Origin: Saccharina japonica
Taxonomy: Eukaryota; Sar; Phaeophyceae; Laminariales; Laminariaceae
Assembly (NCBI GenBank): GCA_008828725.1
Contig: MEHQ01003727.1
Span: 86,993-150,992 of the forward strand
Length of the DNA stretch: 64,000 nucleotides
Reading direction: 5' to 3'
Positions 21,103 to 32,395 of this stretch are shown here, one piece after another. The notes under the pieces were generated by a model, which worked only from the letters and a program-made list of their open reading frames with translations, was not told where the DNA came from and searched no databases. Every line of letters begins with the position of its first letter. The first letter of the stretch is position 1. A program made the translations under genes and the position numbers.

Positions 21103-21600
21103 CGAGGATAGTTGCCCCCATTTCAGTAGTACAGTGTCGGCCCGCCATCAAGAAACGCCTTACAAGCTCATTGTAACACCATCCTTTTGCACAGGCAATC
21201 GTATAGGACTTAGTGCAGCCGTCGCCGCTAAGTACGATTTCTTAATATCATAATCTTGGCGTCCGCAAAGAAGTGAGCCTTTTGTTATAATTGGATTATT
21301 TCTTACTCGTGACCTTCAACTGTATACTTTCACGAACCTTCGATTTCTACCCTTCCTGGAGCCGAACACCCTATAAGCTCGTAGTCAGACGCCGCAGGTA
21401 AGATAATCACACGAGCAAAGGCCGGGCGAAAAAGCAGGAACTGACAAACGAACTGGAAGGGGGGCGGGGCACGGGAGTGTGAAGGACCCAGCATCACGCG
21501 TGCTGTTGATACGGAGATAACTCAAGGGCGGAGAGACAACCGCGCGATTAAGCGGACAAGTGCGGAACTCAAAACATTTAATTGTCATATGGTAGGCTTA
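21103..21600. other. no recognised gene
   Basis: Flank between the M1 element and the small open frame; no motif or repeat was identified. Confidence 0.4.
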
Positions 21601-21891
21601 TTATGTAGGTATTCGATACAGCAGAAGTACGGACTCCAAACCATAGAAAAGAAGGCCGATAAAAACGTAACCCCAAGCGACGGAACAAACGAAGTGCTGA
21701 GGCAAAACTCGTTGTGTTGACACCAGGCAGCAAGTTGCTTCTTGAGGCGCAGGGGCATCGGCGCCCTTGCGTTTGACATGCCATTCCCGTACTGCTTCGG
21801 GGCTCAGAGAAGTGAGGATCCAAACGATATCTCCGGATGATATGTATATGCAGTACCATACGCCGCGACCCTTTGCGCCAAGAGTTTGCAT
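21601..21891 (-). CDS. candidate small membrane protein, 96 residues
   Basis: ATG at 21,891 to TAA. The composition is protein-like. The C-terminal ~25 residues (CSVAWGYVFIGLLFYGLE and LLLYRIPT) form one probable membrane segment. A shifted minus frame (21,585-21,779) is also open over the same DNA, so the frame choice is not certain. A GTAAGT sequence lies just upstream of the ATG and could be a donor of an upstream exon. No homologous family is recognised. Confidence 0.3.
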   Translation of the reverse strand: MQTLGAKGRGVWYCIYISSGDIVWILTSLSPEAVREWHVKRKGADAPAPQEATCCLVSTQRVLPQHFVCSVAWGYVFIGLLFYGLESVLLLYRIPT

Positions 21892-22630
21892 GATTGTGAC
21901 TTACATGCTTGCGTGGAAGGCCTATCCATAGGAACAGGGGTTGGGCATTTGGAGGCTCCCTGTCGAAATATACGATACTGGGAAGAAGAACCCAATATGA
22001 TAACGCCTCTTCTTCGTTGAAAGATGAAATTACCAGCAAGCACGCCACACCTGGACCATATTTAGCTCAGTACTACCCAAGCGCGGAAAAAATCAATTCC
22101 CCAAACAGCCGTGCCACCGGTGATCCGGTCTACACCCTAGGCCGCCATCGATCGTTGCGTATGTGCTGTACAACCACCATCACTGCCGCCCCCTTGAGCG
22201 CGCGGGATGAACCATGTGTCGTGTACGAAGCTGGGTCAATTACTTCGACTGCTGCACTTGCACTGCAGCGTCGTGTGGCCCTCTCAAGCTCTCGAACGCT
22301 TAGTCTCGGAACAACTACTAGAAATACTTCTCCCCAGCCCCGCCCTCAGCAGGCAGCACAATCAGTTGCTCTTCTTGTTTAAGGTCAATTCTGTCCGGGA
22401 GGCAAATCCAACGTGCAATTTCGATACGTGTATCTACAAGATCACCTGGCATGGTCACATGCAATCTTGTACACACTATTGAATGAAACACAGCGAGACT
22501 GTGCCATCTGCTATCTGTGCGTCAAACGCACACCCGTATCGTCTGATTCGTACCAACTAGGATAATCACTGCAGTATTACGGTCCAAATGGTTCTGGCGA
22601 AACAATTGCCGCCCCCCCCCGAGTACAGAT

Positions 22631-24085
22631 TGTTTGTATACGCCGCTGTCGAACGCGTCACTTGCTGACCCGCGTCGCTATACCATGAGTCGTGGAGGAA
22701 GAGCAGTAGATATTGTACACCACTACCAAATACCAAATACACACCCGGTGGGCCAATGCCGTTTTGTCAGATACTTCACTACATAAACCATACACAGGAG
22801 GTAAGCCGCACTAGGATTGTCACCGGCTGCACCACTCACATATATACGAGCAGTATCATTATCATCAAAGCCCGGGTCGTATCATTATCATCATCGACTG
22901 CCCCCGTAGGGAGCAGCATCCACGCCGAGGTATCCAAGTATAATCTCAGGTCATAATGCCTCGCCACACAATATAAATCCCAATCTTTGTAGACCAGTAT
23001 GAAACCCCCACATACCCGGAAACCAGTATCAAGCTACCGCATACCACAAACAGCCCCCCTATTCGGTGCTCGATACAATAGGTCCCGAATAACTTTTCAC
23101 CATGTGACAGGTAAAACGGCAAGTCCCAAATTTCATAATAAAGTATTGCCAAGGTAAAACGGCAACCCCAAATTCCATCCTTCATAATTACCAAGGTAAA
23201 ACGGCAATCCCAAATTCCACCCTTCATAATCGCCAATGGAAAACGGCAATCCCGATACCAAATATCTCAATCTCGATTCCAGTTCATATCCCCTAAGTTA
23301 TAGCGAGACAGTAACTGCGGGAAGGGGAAAATCCAACAAACGTGAGTATGCCGGTAAAACCTTCAAACAAGATCAATATCACCGTCTTCCCATAAATACC
23401 GTACCGCCCGATAATATCGGCCCCTCTGTTGTGTACTCTTTAAGAGAAGAACGGCAGAGCATCTCTGATAAAGAACATCCCACATCGAATTATAGCAGCC
23501 CCCCTGCTAGACACTTCCCTCGGAAGTATACAAGAAGACAGCAATCCACAGCTCCTTGTGCACAGACACTCTACGAGCATCCCGTTCCTTGTTGATAACA
23601 TCCAGCTCCAACCTCATATCCTGCATCTGCTGCCGAAGTAGCTCGCTCTCCGCTGGCATAATATTACCCCTCCTCGTCACCGACCTCGGCACTGTCGGCC
23701 CCACCTGCGGCTGCTGGAGCGCCGCCGTTCCATCCTGCGGCACGTAGCTGTAGTTCGGCGCGTAGACGATGGTGGGCTGGGCAGTGCACTGCCTGGCCAT
23801 GTGACCATATGCCAGAAAACCATCGCATACACTATTCGGTGCAAATCATATCGCGGCCTTATGCCCTCGAGCACCACACCGCTTGCACGTAATTATCATC
23901 AAAGCCCGGGTCGTATCAATATCATCATCGACTGCCCCTGTAGGGGAAGCATCCACGCCGAGGAATCCAAGTATCATCTCAGATCAGAATGCCTCGCCAC
24001 AAAATATAACCCCCAGTTTTTGTAGATCAGTATAAAACCCCCACACATCCGGAAACCAGTATCAAGCTACCGCATACCACAAACG
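22631..24085 (-). mobile_element. gag-only LTR retrotransposon, copy 1, internally deleted
   Basis: A full LTR at 22,631-23,052 (422 bp, TGTTTG...AAACA), an interior on minus, and only the last ~190 bp of the other LTR, ending at about 24,085. CAGAT at 22,626-22,630 and 24,086-24,090 is the target duplication. Compared with copy 2, about 700 bp spanning the Q-rich gag half and most of the 5' LTR is missing. Confidence 0.8.
23507..23885 (-). pseudogene. gag fragment of the LTR element, copy 1
   Basis: Open frame 23,507-23,800 encodes the gag C-terminal part (MARQCTAQPT..., ending TSEGSV). It includes a coiled-coil-like stretch (LLRQQMQDMRLELDVINKER). Just upstream the frame has a TGA exactly where a zinc-knuckle Cys is expected, and then the deletion breakpoint. 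The C-terminal end seen here shows that the shorter frame in copy 2 is caused by a CGA-to-TGA change. Confidence 0.7.
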
Positions 24086-24210
24086 CAGATTGCACAAGAA
24101 AGAGCAATATATCGTCGAAATATAAATGCCAACTTCATATAGAGAATTATGGACCTCCTGCCTTCTCCCCATACTCGCCACGCTCCTCAATACATCTGAC
24201 ACCATGTTCA

Positions 24211-24606
24211 TTGCACTGTCGTCCTGGCAGCCAAACCCCTACTCGTAGCTCAAGTCGACGACATTGGCGCGCCGGGCCTAGGTCCCAGCGATCTCCACCA
24301 CATCTTCATGGTCTTGCGCGCGAAGGACACCCGCCCACGCCTACTGGGTCAAGCCGGCTCGACAGACAGTCAGTCCATATGGGGGAGCTTACGTCTGCTG
24401 CAGCAACAACCTCCTTGAAACAGCTGGTCGGAGCAATGCACAAAGGCTCTGATCGCTATCGGCTATACACAACACGAGCATACTTTGGGCAACCGGGCAA
24501 CGCCGTCAGGTACCGTGCACATGTACACGGGGCATACCCTTTCCTAGAAAGGCCAACAACTGAACACACTTGTATACAATACTTGGCAAGCGATTCGTCA
24601 GAATAG
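24211..24606 (+). other. conserved 131-codon open frame, copy 1
   Basis: Open in both duplicated copies with identical length (396 nt) and no indels, unlike the flanks. It begins with a non-ATG codon. A second overlapping frame (VHCTVVLAAKPLL, VDDIGAPGLGPSDL) is also open in both copies and looks at least as protein-like. No domain is recognised. Evidence is conservation of frame only. Confidence 0.2.
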
Positions 24607-25360
24607 TGGCCATATCCACGAAGGCTTACAAAGTAGCCTGCTTGGCAAGCACGCGCGACGGCACCATCGAATCCCTCTGAGCCCTTTTAGTAGTGCACTG
24701 TACATGTTATGCATATTTTACGCTAATTCCAAGATTTTTCCTCCTCAAACGGGAATGCAGCCCTTTACGGGCGAAGTAAGCCCTCCGAATAACGGGGTAG
24801 CCCGGCACGATTTACTATCATATAGCACGGTACTGTACACGTATGGGCTCCCGTCCAACGAAAACATCAGAATATGATGAACCATTAGAATCATGCTGTG
24901 ATACCATTCCTCATTGAAACTTGGGATGATTATTATGTACAGGGTATAGAGTAGCGCTCGACCTCTGAGCACACGATCTACATCCGAGTTGCTCAGCGTC
25001 CCTGAGACGGCGAGCCTGGTGCTATTATTAGGCTCTTGATTTAGTCGTGAGCCTACACCGTAGTTCGGCAATGAAATAAGCTAGCTGCCACTCGAACATA
25101 TGTTTCGAATATCTATCGCAAGGCGATCTTCCCGGAGGGAGGGCGAACCACGATTAGTCAAATGGTACCGCTTGCATGATACGCCTATATGGGGCACACC
25201 ACGTTACAAACATATCGGCCCGGCACACAAGTTGTGATCGGGGAGGTTAATAAACGGAGGTGGAGGCAGGGACGCACATAAAACAGACCACGACGAGGCG
25301 CCACGCGACATTTTACGGAGCGTTCGCGATAGGGCAGCAATGTTGGAGACCGCGAATCTA

Positions 25361-26128
25361 CTACACACGTGAGGCAACGAAAGCGACAACAATCGGCGCC
25401 ACACTACCGCACGAGGCCAAGTGCTCCCCGATAATGCTGAGTGCACCCACGATATATAATTCTTCACGGTCGAACACCCCCATTCGATGTGCCCACACCG
25501 CGCCCTGCAGCTGCCAAATTATTTCTAGCCACACGCCGCCCGACAGCATGTACTTGTGGATGTTGCGCCTTCCACGCGCGCAACACCTGTCCGTGCACCT
25601 TGTGGGCGAGCCAAACGCGAATGGTGCGCAGACCAACACCGTGACCACAAAAAACAAAATCCCGCCAATGAACATTATGCCCCCCGAGATTGGCAGGTAC
25701 CAGTTTAGCCACGATTCAACTCGTCCCTCGCAGGGGGCACTAAAATAGAATATAATACTCGCAATACCACCGAGAACGTAGACAATCGACCAAGAAAGAG
25801 GAGCCACGAAAAATTGGACGAAGCTTCCAGCCTTGCTCCGCAAATCGTTGGGGGGGATTTTGTGCACAGATTTGATGTCCAATGGCGAACCGTAGATATA
25901 AGACAGCATAAACGCAGAGAGAACTTCGACCGCCAAGCCAAACCCTAGAGCGACCATCACAATCAGGTATGCGAATGAGTCGTCGTAATCTAAGTGTTCC
26001 TTTATCTCGAATCCCTTTATCGTAAAGTCGACGTCAATGTGCCCGGTGTCATCTTCGAAACACACGTCAAACGTGTACATCTCCCGCAGGACGGCGCCAG
26101 CAGAAATGAGGTTTCCCAAACCGAACAT
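25361..26128 (-). CDS. predicted multi-pass membrane protein, copy 1 (255 residues)
   Basis: ATG at 26,126-26,128. The N-terminal ~50 residues are hydrophilic and acidic (DVCFEDDTGHIDVDF, KEHLDYDDSF). Hydrophobic segments follow at about 53-78, 102-128, 144-172 and 224-252, with a weaker one at 194-213. A Cys-rich cytosol-type loop (CTDRCCARGRR) lies between segments 3 and 4. No family is recognised. The paralogue at 51,182-51,946 is about 82% identical and the only indel is one codon, while flanking non-coding DNA has many indels, so the frame has been under selection. The N-terminal 57 residues are nearly invariant. The frame stays open and similar upstream of the ATG in both copies (HARNPAYRGRQIETEAG), so a longer or spliced N-terminus is possible. 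Confidence 0.6.
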   Translation of the reverse strand: MFGLGNLISAGAVLREMYTFDVCFEDDTGHIDVDFTIKGFEIKEHLDYDDSFAYLIVMVALGFGLAVEVLSAFMLSYIYGSPLDIKSVHKIPPNDLRSKAGSFVQFFVAPLSWSIVYVLGGIASIIFYFSAPCEGRVESWLNWYLPISGGIMFIGGILFFVVTVLVCAPFAFGSPTRCTDRCCARGRRNIHKYMLSGGVWLEIIWQLQGAVWAHRMGVFDREELYIVGALSIIGEHLASCGSVAPIVVAFVASRV

Positions 26129-26715
26129 CGTCCATTTGCAGTACCTTGTCTCTTGGCGAATTCGACCGGTACCGTTGCCTCCAGCCTCTGTCTCTATCTG
26201 ACGACCACGGTAGGCAGGGTTCCGCGCATGATACTGGTCGTTGTCTGCTGCCGTTGACGGTAAAGCAACACGCGGGAAATATGGGACACCGGGAGGCGGG
26301 TGACATGTAAGATTCAGATAGATACAGCACCCGTGTGTGGCAGCGACATCAACAACCGATTACTGCGAAGGCCGGGAAATGTATAGACGCGGGACGCCAT
26401 TCACAGCACTCTACGTCACTTTAGATAAACTCATGTCTTGTTTGGGACCACGCTCAAAATCATACACGAGGCAGAGAGTGTCCTATGATAATCCCTTGAA
26501 TATATGTCATGGTTTTCTTTTGTTTCGCGCAAAATCGAATTTCGTACTGCATCACACCCTTTCTTAACCTCTTTCGAACCTCACCGACGGCGGAGAGGTG
26601 TTCTTTATGTGAAGTTAGTGTCGAATTTACTGTGAGTAGGAGCCTTCAAGACAGAGGAAATGGGATATTTATTGGTTCAACGTGATTGCGAAGAAGATCA
26701 CTACTGGCTGTACTA

Positions 26716-26817
26716 TTTCGGGGGGCCATAGTAAGTAGGACCAAATATTGTTAGTAAAAGTAGGTAAATATATAGGTTTTAGTGTATAAGGGAGGTCCTA
26801 TTTACTATGGTCCTCCG
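26716..26817. mobile_element. TA-flanked miniature element, family M3, short copy
   Basis: 102 bp with ends GGGGGGCCATAGTAAGTAGG and, in reverse complement, CGGAGGACCATAGTAAATAG, flanked by TA. The TA duplication suggests the Tc1/mariner superfamily. It is missing from the matching site of copy 2 near 52,528. A longer relative is at 57,283-57,724. Confidence 0.75.
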
Positions 26818-27771
26818 TAATAGGGAGGTCTTCCTTTGTAGAGGATATATTCGATTCAAGTCGGAAGGGAATTTTGTTTGCAAAAACAATAGTTCTTGGT
26901 CTAAAAATTCAAGGCTGTGCATGTGTCGGCTGCATCGGGTTTCAGAGTGATCAAATGTTTGGAATGCCCGTCTGACAAGCACCGATGACAATGGTTAAAA
27001 TAGTTGTTTTAGGCAGTAAATATGCCATGCTCGATTTTGCCTGCCCGTTTTCGTGTCTTCTCATGCGAAGTGGCAAACAACAAAAGCTGACGTCTTATTG
27101 TGACACGCAGGGCGGTTTGGATGCTCTTGAGAAAATATAGTTGACGCTACTTGGGGAAGAAATAAAGGCTGGGTCTTTCATGAAACATTTGATCCGCATT
27201 TTTTTTCGTGAGAAATATACCTCACAGAAACTGGGCAAACAATTAAGAAAACAGTCAGACAAGAAACCCCAGGACCGATGCCAGCTCGCGATTTGGAACG
27301 AGTGGAACGCGGCACGAAACAAGAACCTCGCAGACAGCGTAGTCTCTTCTAAGGTGCGCCAGGGCTCGAAGCACAACTGCTATACTACTGTCAGACTACC
27401 ACGGCATCTTACATACTAGTGAGAGCACGCGTAGTGTGACGTTTCCGAAAGAGTCCCAGTCGTATATACACGCAGCCCAGTCGTATTACGTAGCCCAATG
27501 GCGTGCGTGAGTGCTACTAGAGGTAGAGCCACCGCAGGGGGTGAAGAGGCTGGAACGCGGTGACCGCCAACGCTCACAACGATGACGTTTTGGCAAACAT
27601 GAGGGGGGCGTCGTCCCGTGTGCGGCACGAACTAAGACACGTAGGCAGCACGGTCTCTTCGAAAGCGCGTCTGAGCTCGAAGCACGGCTACCGCTGTGAC
27701 TACTGTACCACCTCGTCATCTTGTGCGTACGTACGAGAGCACACGCAGCATGAAGTTCTGGGTATAGAGTA

Positions 27772-27934
27772 CAGGACATCTAATAGGAAACAGGAAATCT
27801 GGCCCAGGCTGGATTTCTTGTCTGAGAGAGGGTGCTTTTTACACTAATTTCAAGATAACGACTCCCGATTTTCCTTTTTTCCTCTAAACATCAGCCTGGC
27901 TTTCTTGTTAACCTGTTTCGTATTAGGTGTCCTG
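27772..27934. mobile_element. TA-flanked miniature element, family M4, copy 1
   Basis: 163 bp, starts CAGGACATCTAATAGG and ends TATTAGGTGTCCTG, flanked by TA on both sides. Inverted ends and TA duplication fit a Tc1/mariner-type miniature element. Confidence 0.75.
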
Positions 27935-28862
27935 TACAGTACTCATACACAACTATTATGGGAGTGACGCAAGATGGCGAGTTGGTAGTCACAGTAGTCG
28001 TGCTGCTAGAGGTGGAACCACAGGAGGGGGAGATAAAGTTGGGTCGAGCGGCCACCCCGAGTATTCGCAAAACGGACCTTCCGGTTTGGTGAGGAGGGGA
28101 GTCGTTCCGTGTGGGCTTCGGGGAACATCAGCAGCAGTAGCAGTAGTATTCACCCCGGTATCGTCCTTTGCTTCAGGTGTTACTTATCAGGGATGTATCT
28201 TACAGTTTGCATGTGCTCGAAGAAGAGCGTACATCACAGCAGTGCGTTCGTATATCATGCCGTAACGCAACCTTTTGAAGTATGTATATAAATGATAATG
28301 ATGTCAATAAAACCCATAAAACCCTCGTAACCTTTTACCCCTGTTTGTTTGTCTGTTATTAATATTAATTGTTTGTTTGTGCTTTTTGTTTTCATGTTTT
28401 GCCCTTGCTCCTAGTTTGTTTTCGGCTTTCTCGGGGCACATCCTTGCCCTCGTTGCATACCCACCTTGCCTCAAGCGCGCGCTGTAACGTTTTTTGTTTT
28501 TGTTTTTGTTTATCTTGCTTCGTTTCAGTTTTCGGATTTGTTGCTCCTTTGCTTTTGCTTTACAAGTAAATAATATGTATTAGTTTTCCATTTCCCCCCC
28601 ATTTTTTTCAGGTTCCTCTTTTCTCGTTGTTTGCATATTTTTCTTTATGTTTCGTGTTCCTCTCTCTCAGTGCATTTGAGATTTTGAGAGTTACATGTTG
28701 GGCTCATGAATGTCGTCCCTGCCGTCATCTCGTACTTCATCTGAATCCATGGCGTGTGTATACTGTGCTGTTGTCGTTTCCGATGGTTTACTATGTACTT
28801 CCTTGCTATTATATCGTGCGTTTTCGTACTATTTTTGCCGTCGTTTTCGCTCCCTTCCTTAA

Positions 28863-28933
28863 CCCTTTCAGAACTGCAAAACGTATCCCACACTAATTCC
28901 AAGTAGTTTTTTTAAGGACCGGTTCTTGAGGGG
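28863..28933. mobile_element. TTAA-flanked miniature element (piggyBac-like), copy 3
   Basis: 71 bp, CCCTTTCAGAACTG to CCGGTTCTTGAGGGG, with TTAA at 28,859-28,862 and 28,934-28,937. The matching place in segmental copy 2 (55,289-55,292) has a single TTAA with no insert, an empty site that proves the boundaries. Confidence 0.9.
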
Positions 28934-29096
28934 TTAAGGGGCCCCTTCGGTCATTCAAAAAAAGAGTCCTTGAGTCTTAATAGTTTCTCTGTTCTCCTCT
29001 ATCCCTTCGTTCTTGTTATTATTCCTATTATATTATGTTTGTGAAATAAGTCCCGCTTGTTTTTTTTGTCTCGGTGAGTTGCGCACCCTATCGTTC

Positions 29097-29185
29097 CTGC
29101 TCTTCTTGGGGGTACTTTCTGTTTTTCTGTTTTTCTGTTTCTCTGTTTCTCTGTTTCTCTGTTTCTCTGTTTCTGTTTCTGTTTG
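29097..29185. repeat. CTGTTT/CTGTTTCT microsatellite
   Basis: Tandem CTGTTTCT-like units; much shorter in copy 2 (about 55,470-55,490). Confidence 0.85.
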
Positions 29186-29302
29186 GTTCGTTGTGTTTGT
29201 TTTGCATAATCTGTCGCATCTTCGGGGGGCGTATATACGACACGAATTTTTCATTATTTTCAGTTTCTTTCTTTCGAGTTGGGCTTTCTCACTTTCAATG
29301 TA

Positions 29303-29501
29303 CCTGGTATGATATTTAAAAAATTAAAAAAAACAACAGCTGTGAGCTTGAGGGTTTCGTCGAAGCTCATCTTTGCTAGCTGAGTGTAATGCTTCGATGG
29401 CGCGTACGTACGGATTTTATATGTCCTCATGTAGGATGTACATCCCGTATGAGGGGGACACAATCTGAGGCTGTAGAATTCAGGAAGTGTGTGTCTATTA
29501 T
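29303..29501. mobile_element. 199-bp insertion private to copy 1
   Basis: Bounded by ATGTA at 29,298-29,302 and 29,502-29,506; copy 2 has a single ATGTA near 55,609. The interior has an A-rich stretch near the left end and a short minus frame containing MSFDETLKLTAV. No LTR-type or inverted ends were recognised, so the class is unknown. Confidence 0.6.
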
Positions 29502-29851
29502 ATGTAACCGTAAAAACAAAATAAACAAAATACTTCCAGGCGCCCCGAGGAACCTAAATAGTTTAGGCGAAGCTGTGCTTGCACCCCGCTGTTGCGTGGT
29601 ACTCTGACCCCGCCGGGGGGGCCTTTCCTATTCAACACTCTGCTACAACCAACAAGGGATACAAGCGTGCAATCAGCAGACGCACTCATCATTTTGAGAT
29701 GGGGGCATGGCAGCGGCAGTCACTCGGTGGAGGGTTAGGGTTGCTTCTTAAAAAAACCCTCTGACCAAACAAAGCGAACGCCGCTCTCTATTTTCGAATC
29801 TCCGAACCGGAGACAGAAGAAACTATTAATATTGTACACAGTACAGTAGTA

Positions 29852-30016
29852 CAGGACACCTACTACAAGAAACGGGAAATCTGGTCCAGGGTGGGGTTCT
29901 TATTCCAGAGAGGGTGCTTTGTACACTAATTTCAGGATGACGACTCCCGAATTTATTATTTTATTCTAAATCTCAGCCTGGATTTATTTTCAGCCTGTTT
30001 CTTGTTAGGTGTCCTG
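29852..30016. mobile_element. family M4 element, copy 2
   Basis: 165 bp, CAGGACACCTACTACAAGAA to TTGTTAGGTGTCCTG, flanked by TA. Present at the matching site in copy 2 (55,957-56,123), so it predates the duplication. Confidence 0.8.
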
Positions 30017-30267
30017 TACTGCTGTACTACAGTTGTACTCGTACAAGCAGTATAGTATCGGTACAGAGTAGTAGTACTGATATACCAGGTACTATCATAC
30101 GTACTGCTGATATACTGCTGTGTACCACCCTGATCGTGAGACGGGTTTTCAAGTTGGTTTGTTTGGTGTTATTCATATTGACGCTTTAAATCATCCTTTC
30201 GGAATACTTTTCTTCCCGTCGTCGTGAGTGTGGTTCAGACAAACCAGCCAGCCAGAGCCAGCGTGTT

Positions 30268-30294
30268 TGTTTGTTTGTTTGTTTGTTTGTTTGT
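30268..30294. repeat. GTTT microsatellite
   Basis: About seven GTTT units; replaced in copy 2 by a GTGT-rich tract. Confidence 0.9.
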
Positions 30295-30443
30295 GAAATT
30301 AGAGGGACGATTTTTACTTCCCTTTCCCGGAGAGATATGCGTACATACACCAGTCTTACGAATGCTTCGAGCACAGACGGAAGCCACACCACCAACAACA
30401 AGCGATGGCAAGCGTGGTTTGTTGACTTCTGACCACAATCGAC

Positions 30444-30854
30444 TGTTTCTATACGCCGCTGTCAAACGTGCTCTGTGTAGCCACGTGCCTATCTATACCG
30501 TGGGTCGTCAAGGAGGAGTAGTTGATAATATACACTCGTATCACCACGTACCAAATACACACCAGGCTGGGTCAATACCGTTCTTGTCAGAGACCCAACC
30601 ACATAAACCACACACAGGAGGTAAGCCGCACCAGGTTTGTCACCGGCTGCACCCCTCACACATATACGAGCAGTATCATTCTATCAAAGCCCGGGTCTCA
30701 TCATCATTGTATCGCAGACTGCCTCTCGGGGCAGCTCCATCTCTCCATCCACGAGGCATACTAAATAATGCCCCGGCACATAATACGAAACCCCACAATA
30801 CGTGAAACCGCCACATACGGGAAACCAGTATCAAGCAACCGCATACCACGAACA
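30444..30854 (-). mobile_element. solo LTR of the gag-only family
   Basis: 411 bp, TGTTTCTATACGCCGCTG to CATACCACGAACA, flanked by the 5-bp duplication TCGAC (30,439-30,443 and 30,855-30,859). It is homologous along its length to the LTRs at 22,631 and 47,768. The matching site in copy 2 (about 56,510) is empty, so it inserted after the duplication and then lost its interior by LTR recombination. Confidence 0.9.
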
Positions 30855-31418
30855 TCGACCCATCATGATTACTACGATCTATTAATAATAGTTGCCCCCG
30901 CAGGGCGGTGGCAAAGTAACGCATTCGGCCAGTCATCGTGCATTCCACAGGGCGCATTGGAGTCAGACTGCAGACACGCCGCGATGGTCTATTATTAATA
31001 GAGGTACTCTCTAATAACGGTACGACTTATCAAGCGTTTTGATGCCGGAGTTCGAATCCCACGTAGTAGGTCGCGTATACGTTTGAGTTTGATTCAAAAA
31101 CATAAATACCCACTGAGAGCGCCTATTAATAGCAGAGTGGATAGGCGCAGTTCCATTTTTTTGGGGGGTATTCGGTCTGAGATCCAAAACCATCCGGCGG
31201 AAAGACATGAACAAAAAACCCGCGCGGCTTGGCAGCGATTCATAGAACACGCGTGTGTCACATTTCAGGGTCAATCCCTAAAGCACGTCGGGGATATTTG
31301 GACTTTATTGCTGTATAAGTGCAAAAACAGTAAGTAAGGCGTTTCGTCGAAACTACTCAGTTTCAGTATAGGATCAATATCTGGCGTTACATGTGACTTT
31401 CTATCGATTGGTCCTACG

Positions 31419-32395
31419 AGTACGCCGTCAGTTCGTCACCTATTTACGGGAAACCTTCACAGACATACTTTATACATGCCTTGGAGTACCTGGAACCGGC
31501 TCGTCCAGAAAATGAAATTAACGTATATTTAGGCGTCAACTATGGCTTGACTCCTTGATACTGTTCCTACGCAGTCAGTTCTTGGAAATATTTGCACGAA
31601 ACTCTTTACAATCAAATAATATATACCAGGGTAGTATATACGTGCCTTGGAGTACCTGGAACTGGTTCGTTCAGAAAAACAAATGGACATTATTTGGCAT
31701 TAAATATGACTCGAAATTGGTACACTTACGCAGTCAATTCTTCGACTATGTTCACGAAATAGTTTTACAGATATGCCGTGGAGTACCTGGAACCGGTTCA
31801 TGCAGAAAAAAAAATGAATGGGCCTTTTTCGGCGTTAAAGATGACTTGAAATATGTGCACTACGCAGTCAATTCTTCGAATATGTTCACGAAATATTTTT
31901 ACAGATATGCCGTGGAGTACCTGGAACCGGTTCGTTCAGAAAAAAAATGAATGGGCATTTTTCGGCGTTAAAGATGACTTGAAATATGTGCACTACGCAG
32001 TCAATTCTACGAATGAACATGGGCACGTAAGATTTGCACAGACATGCCTTGGAGTACCGGAAACCGATTAATTCAGGGAATAAAGTGAACCGCTTTTTTG
32101 GCGTTTAATATTCACTTGCTATTGGCCCTACGCTGTCCGTTCCTCAAATGTTTGCTCGAAACGATTTATTGGCCTGCCGTGGATTACTGTACCTGGAACC
32201 GGTTCGTTGAGGAGACAAAATTAATCGATTTTTGGCGTTACATTTAACTTTTGATTTTTGACTTGATATTGGTATATACTTCGTACTCGTGCGCCGTCAG
32301 TTCTTGGAATATTGGCGCGAAACAATTGACACACGTGCCTTGGAGCACCTCGAACCGGTTCGTGGAGAAACTAAACTTGAAAAACTAAAACTGGT
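31419..32395. repeat. ~130-160-bp tandem array, seven units, copy 1
   Basis: Units begin ACGCAGTCAATTCTTCGAAT, continue ...TTTTACAGACATGCC, then TTGGAGTACCTGGAACCGGT, TTCAGAAAA, and end GGCGTTA...GACTTGAAAT. Units 3 and 4 are nearly identical to each other, the rest more diverged. Open frames across it change frame between units and are not coding. Copy 2 holds about six units at 58,431-59,185. Confidence 0.9.

Noticed and set aside
30960..31070. Possible tRNA gene (GGAGTTCGAATCCC, box B-like) with a counterpart near 56,640-56,710
   Set aside because: The T-stem does not pair and no acceptor stem closes; at most a decayed tRNA-like sequence.
31419..32395. CRISPR-like regular repeats
   Set aside because: Units are contiguous tandem repeats of ~130 bp with no unique spacers, in a eukaryotic context.
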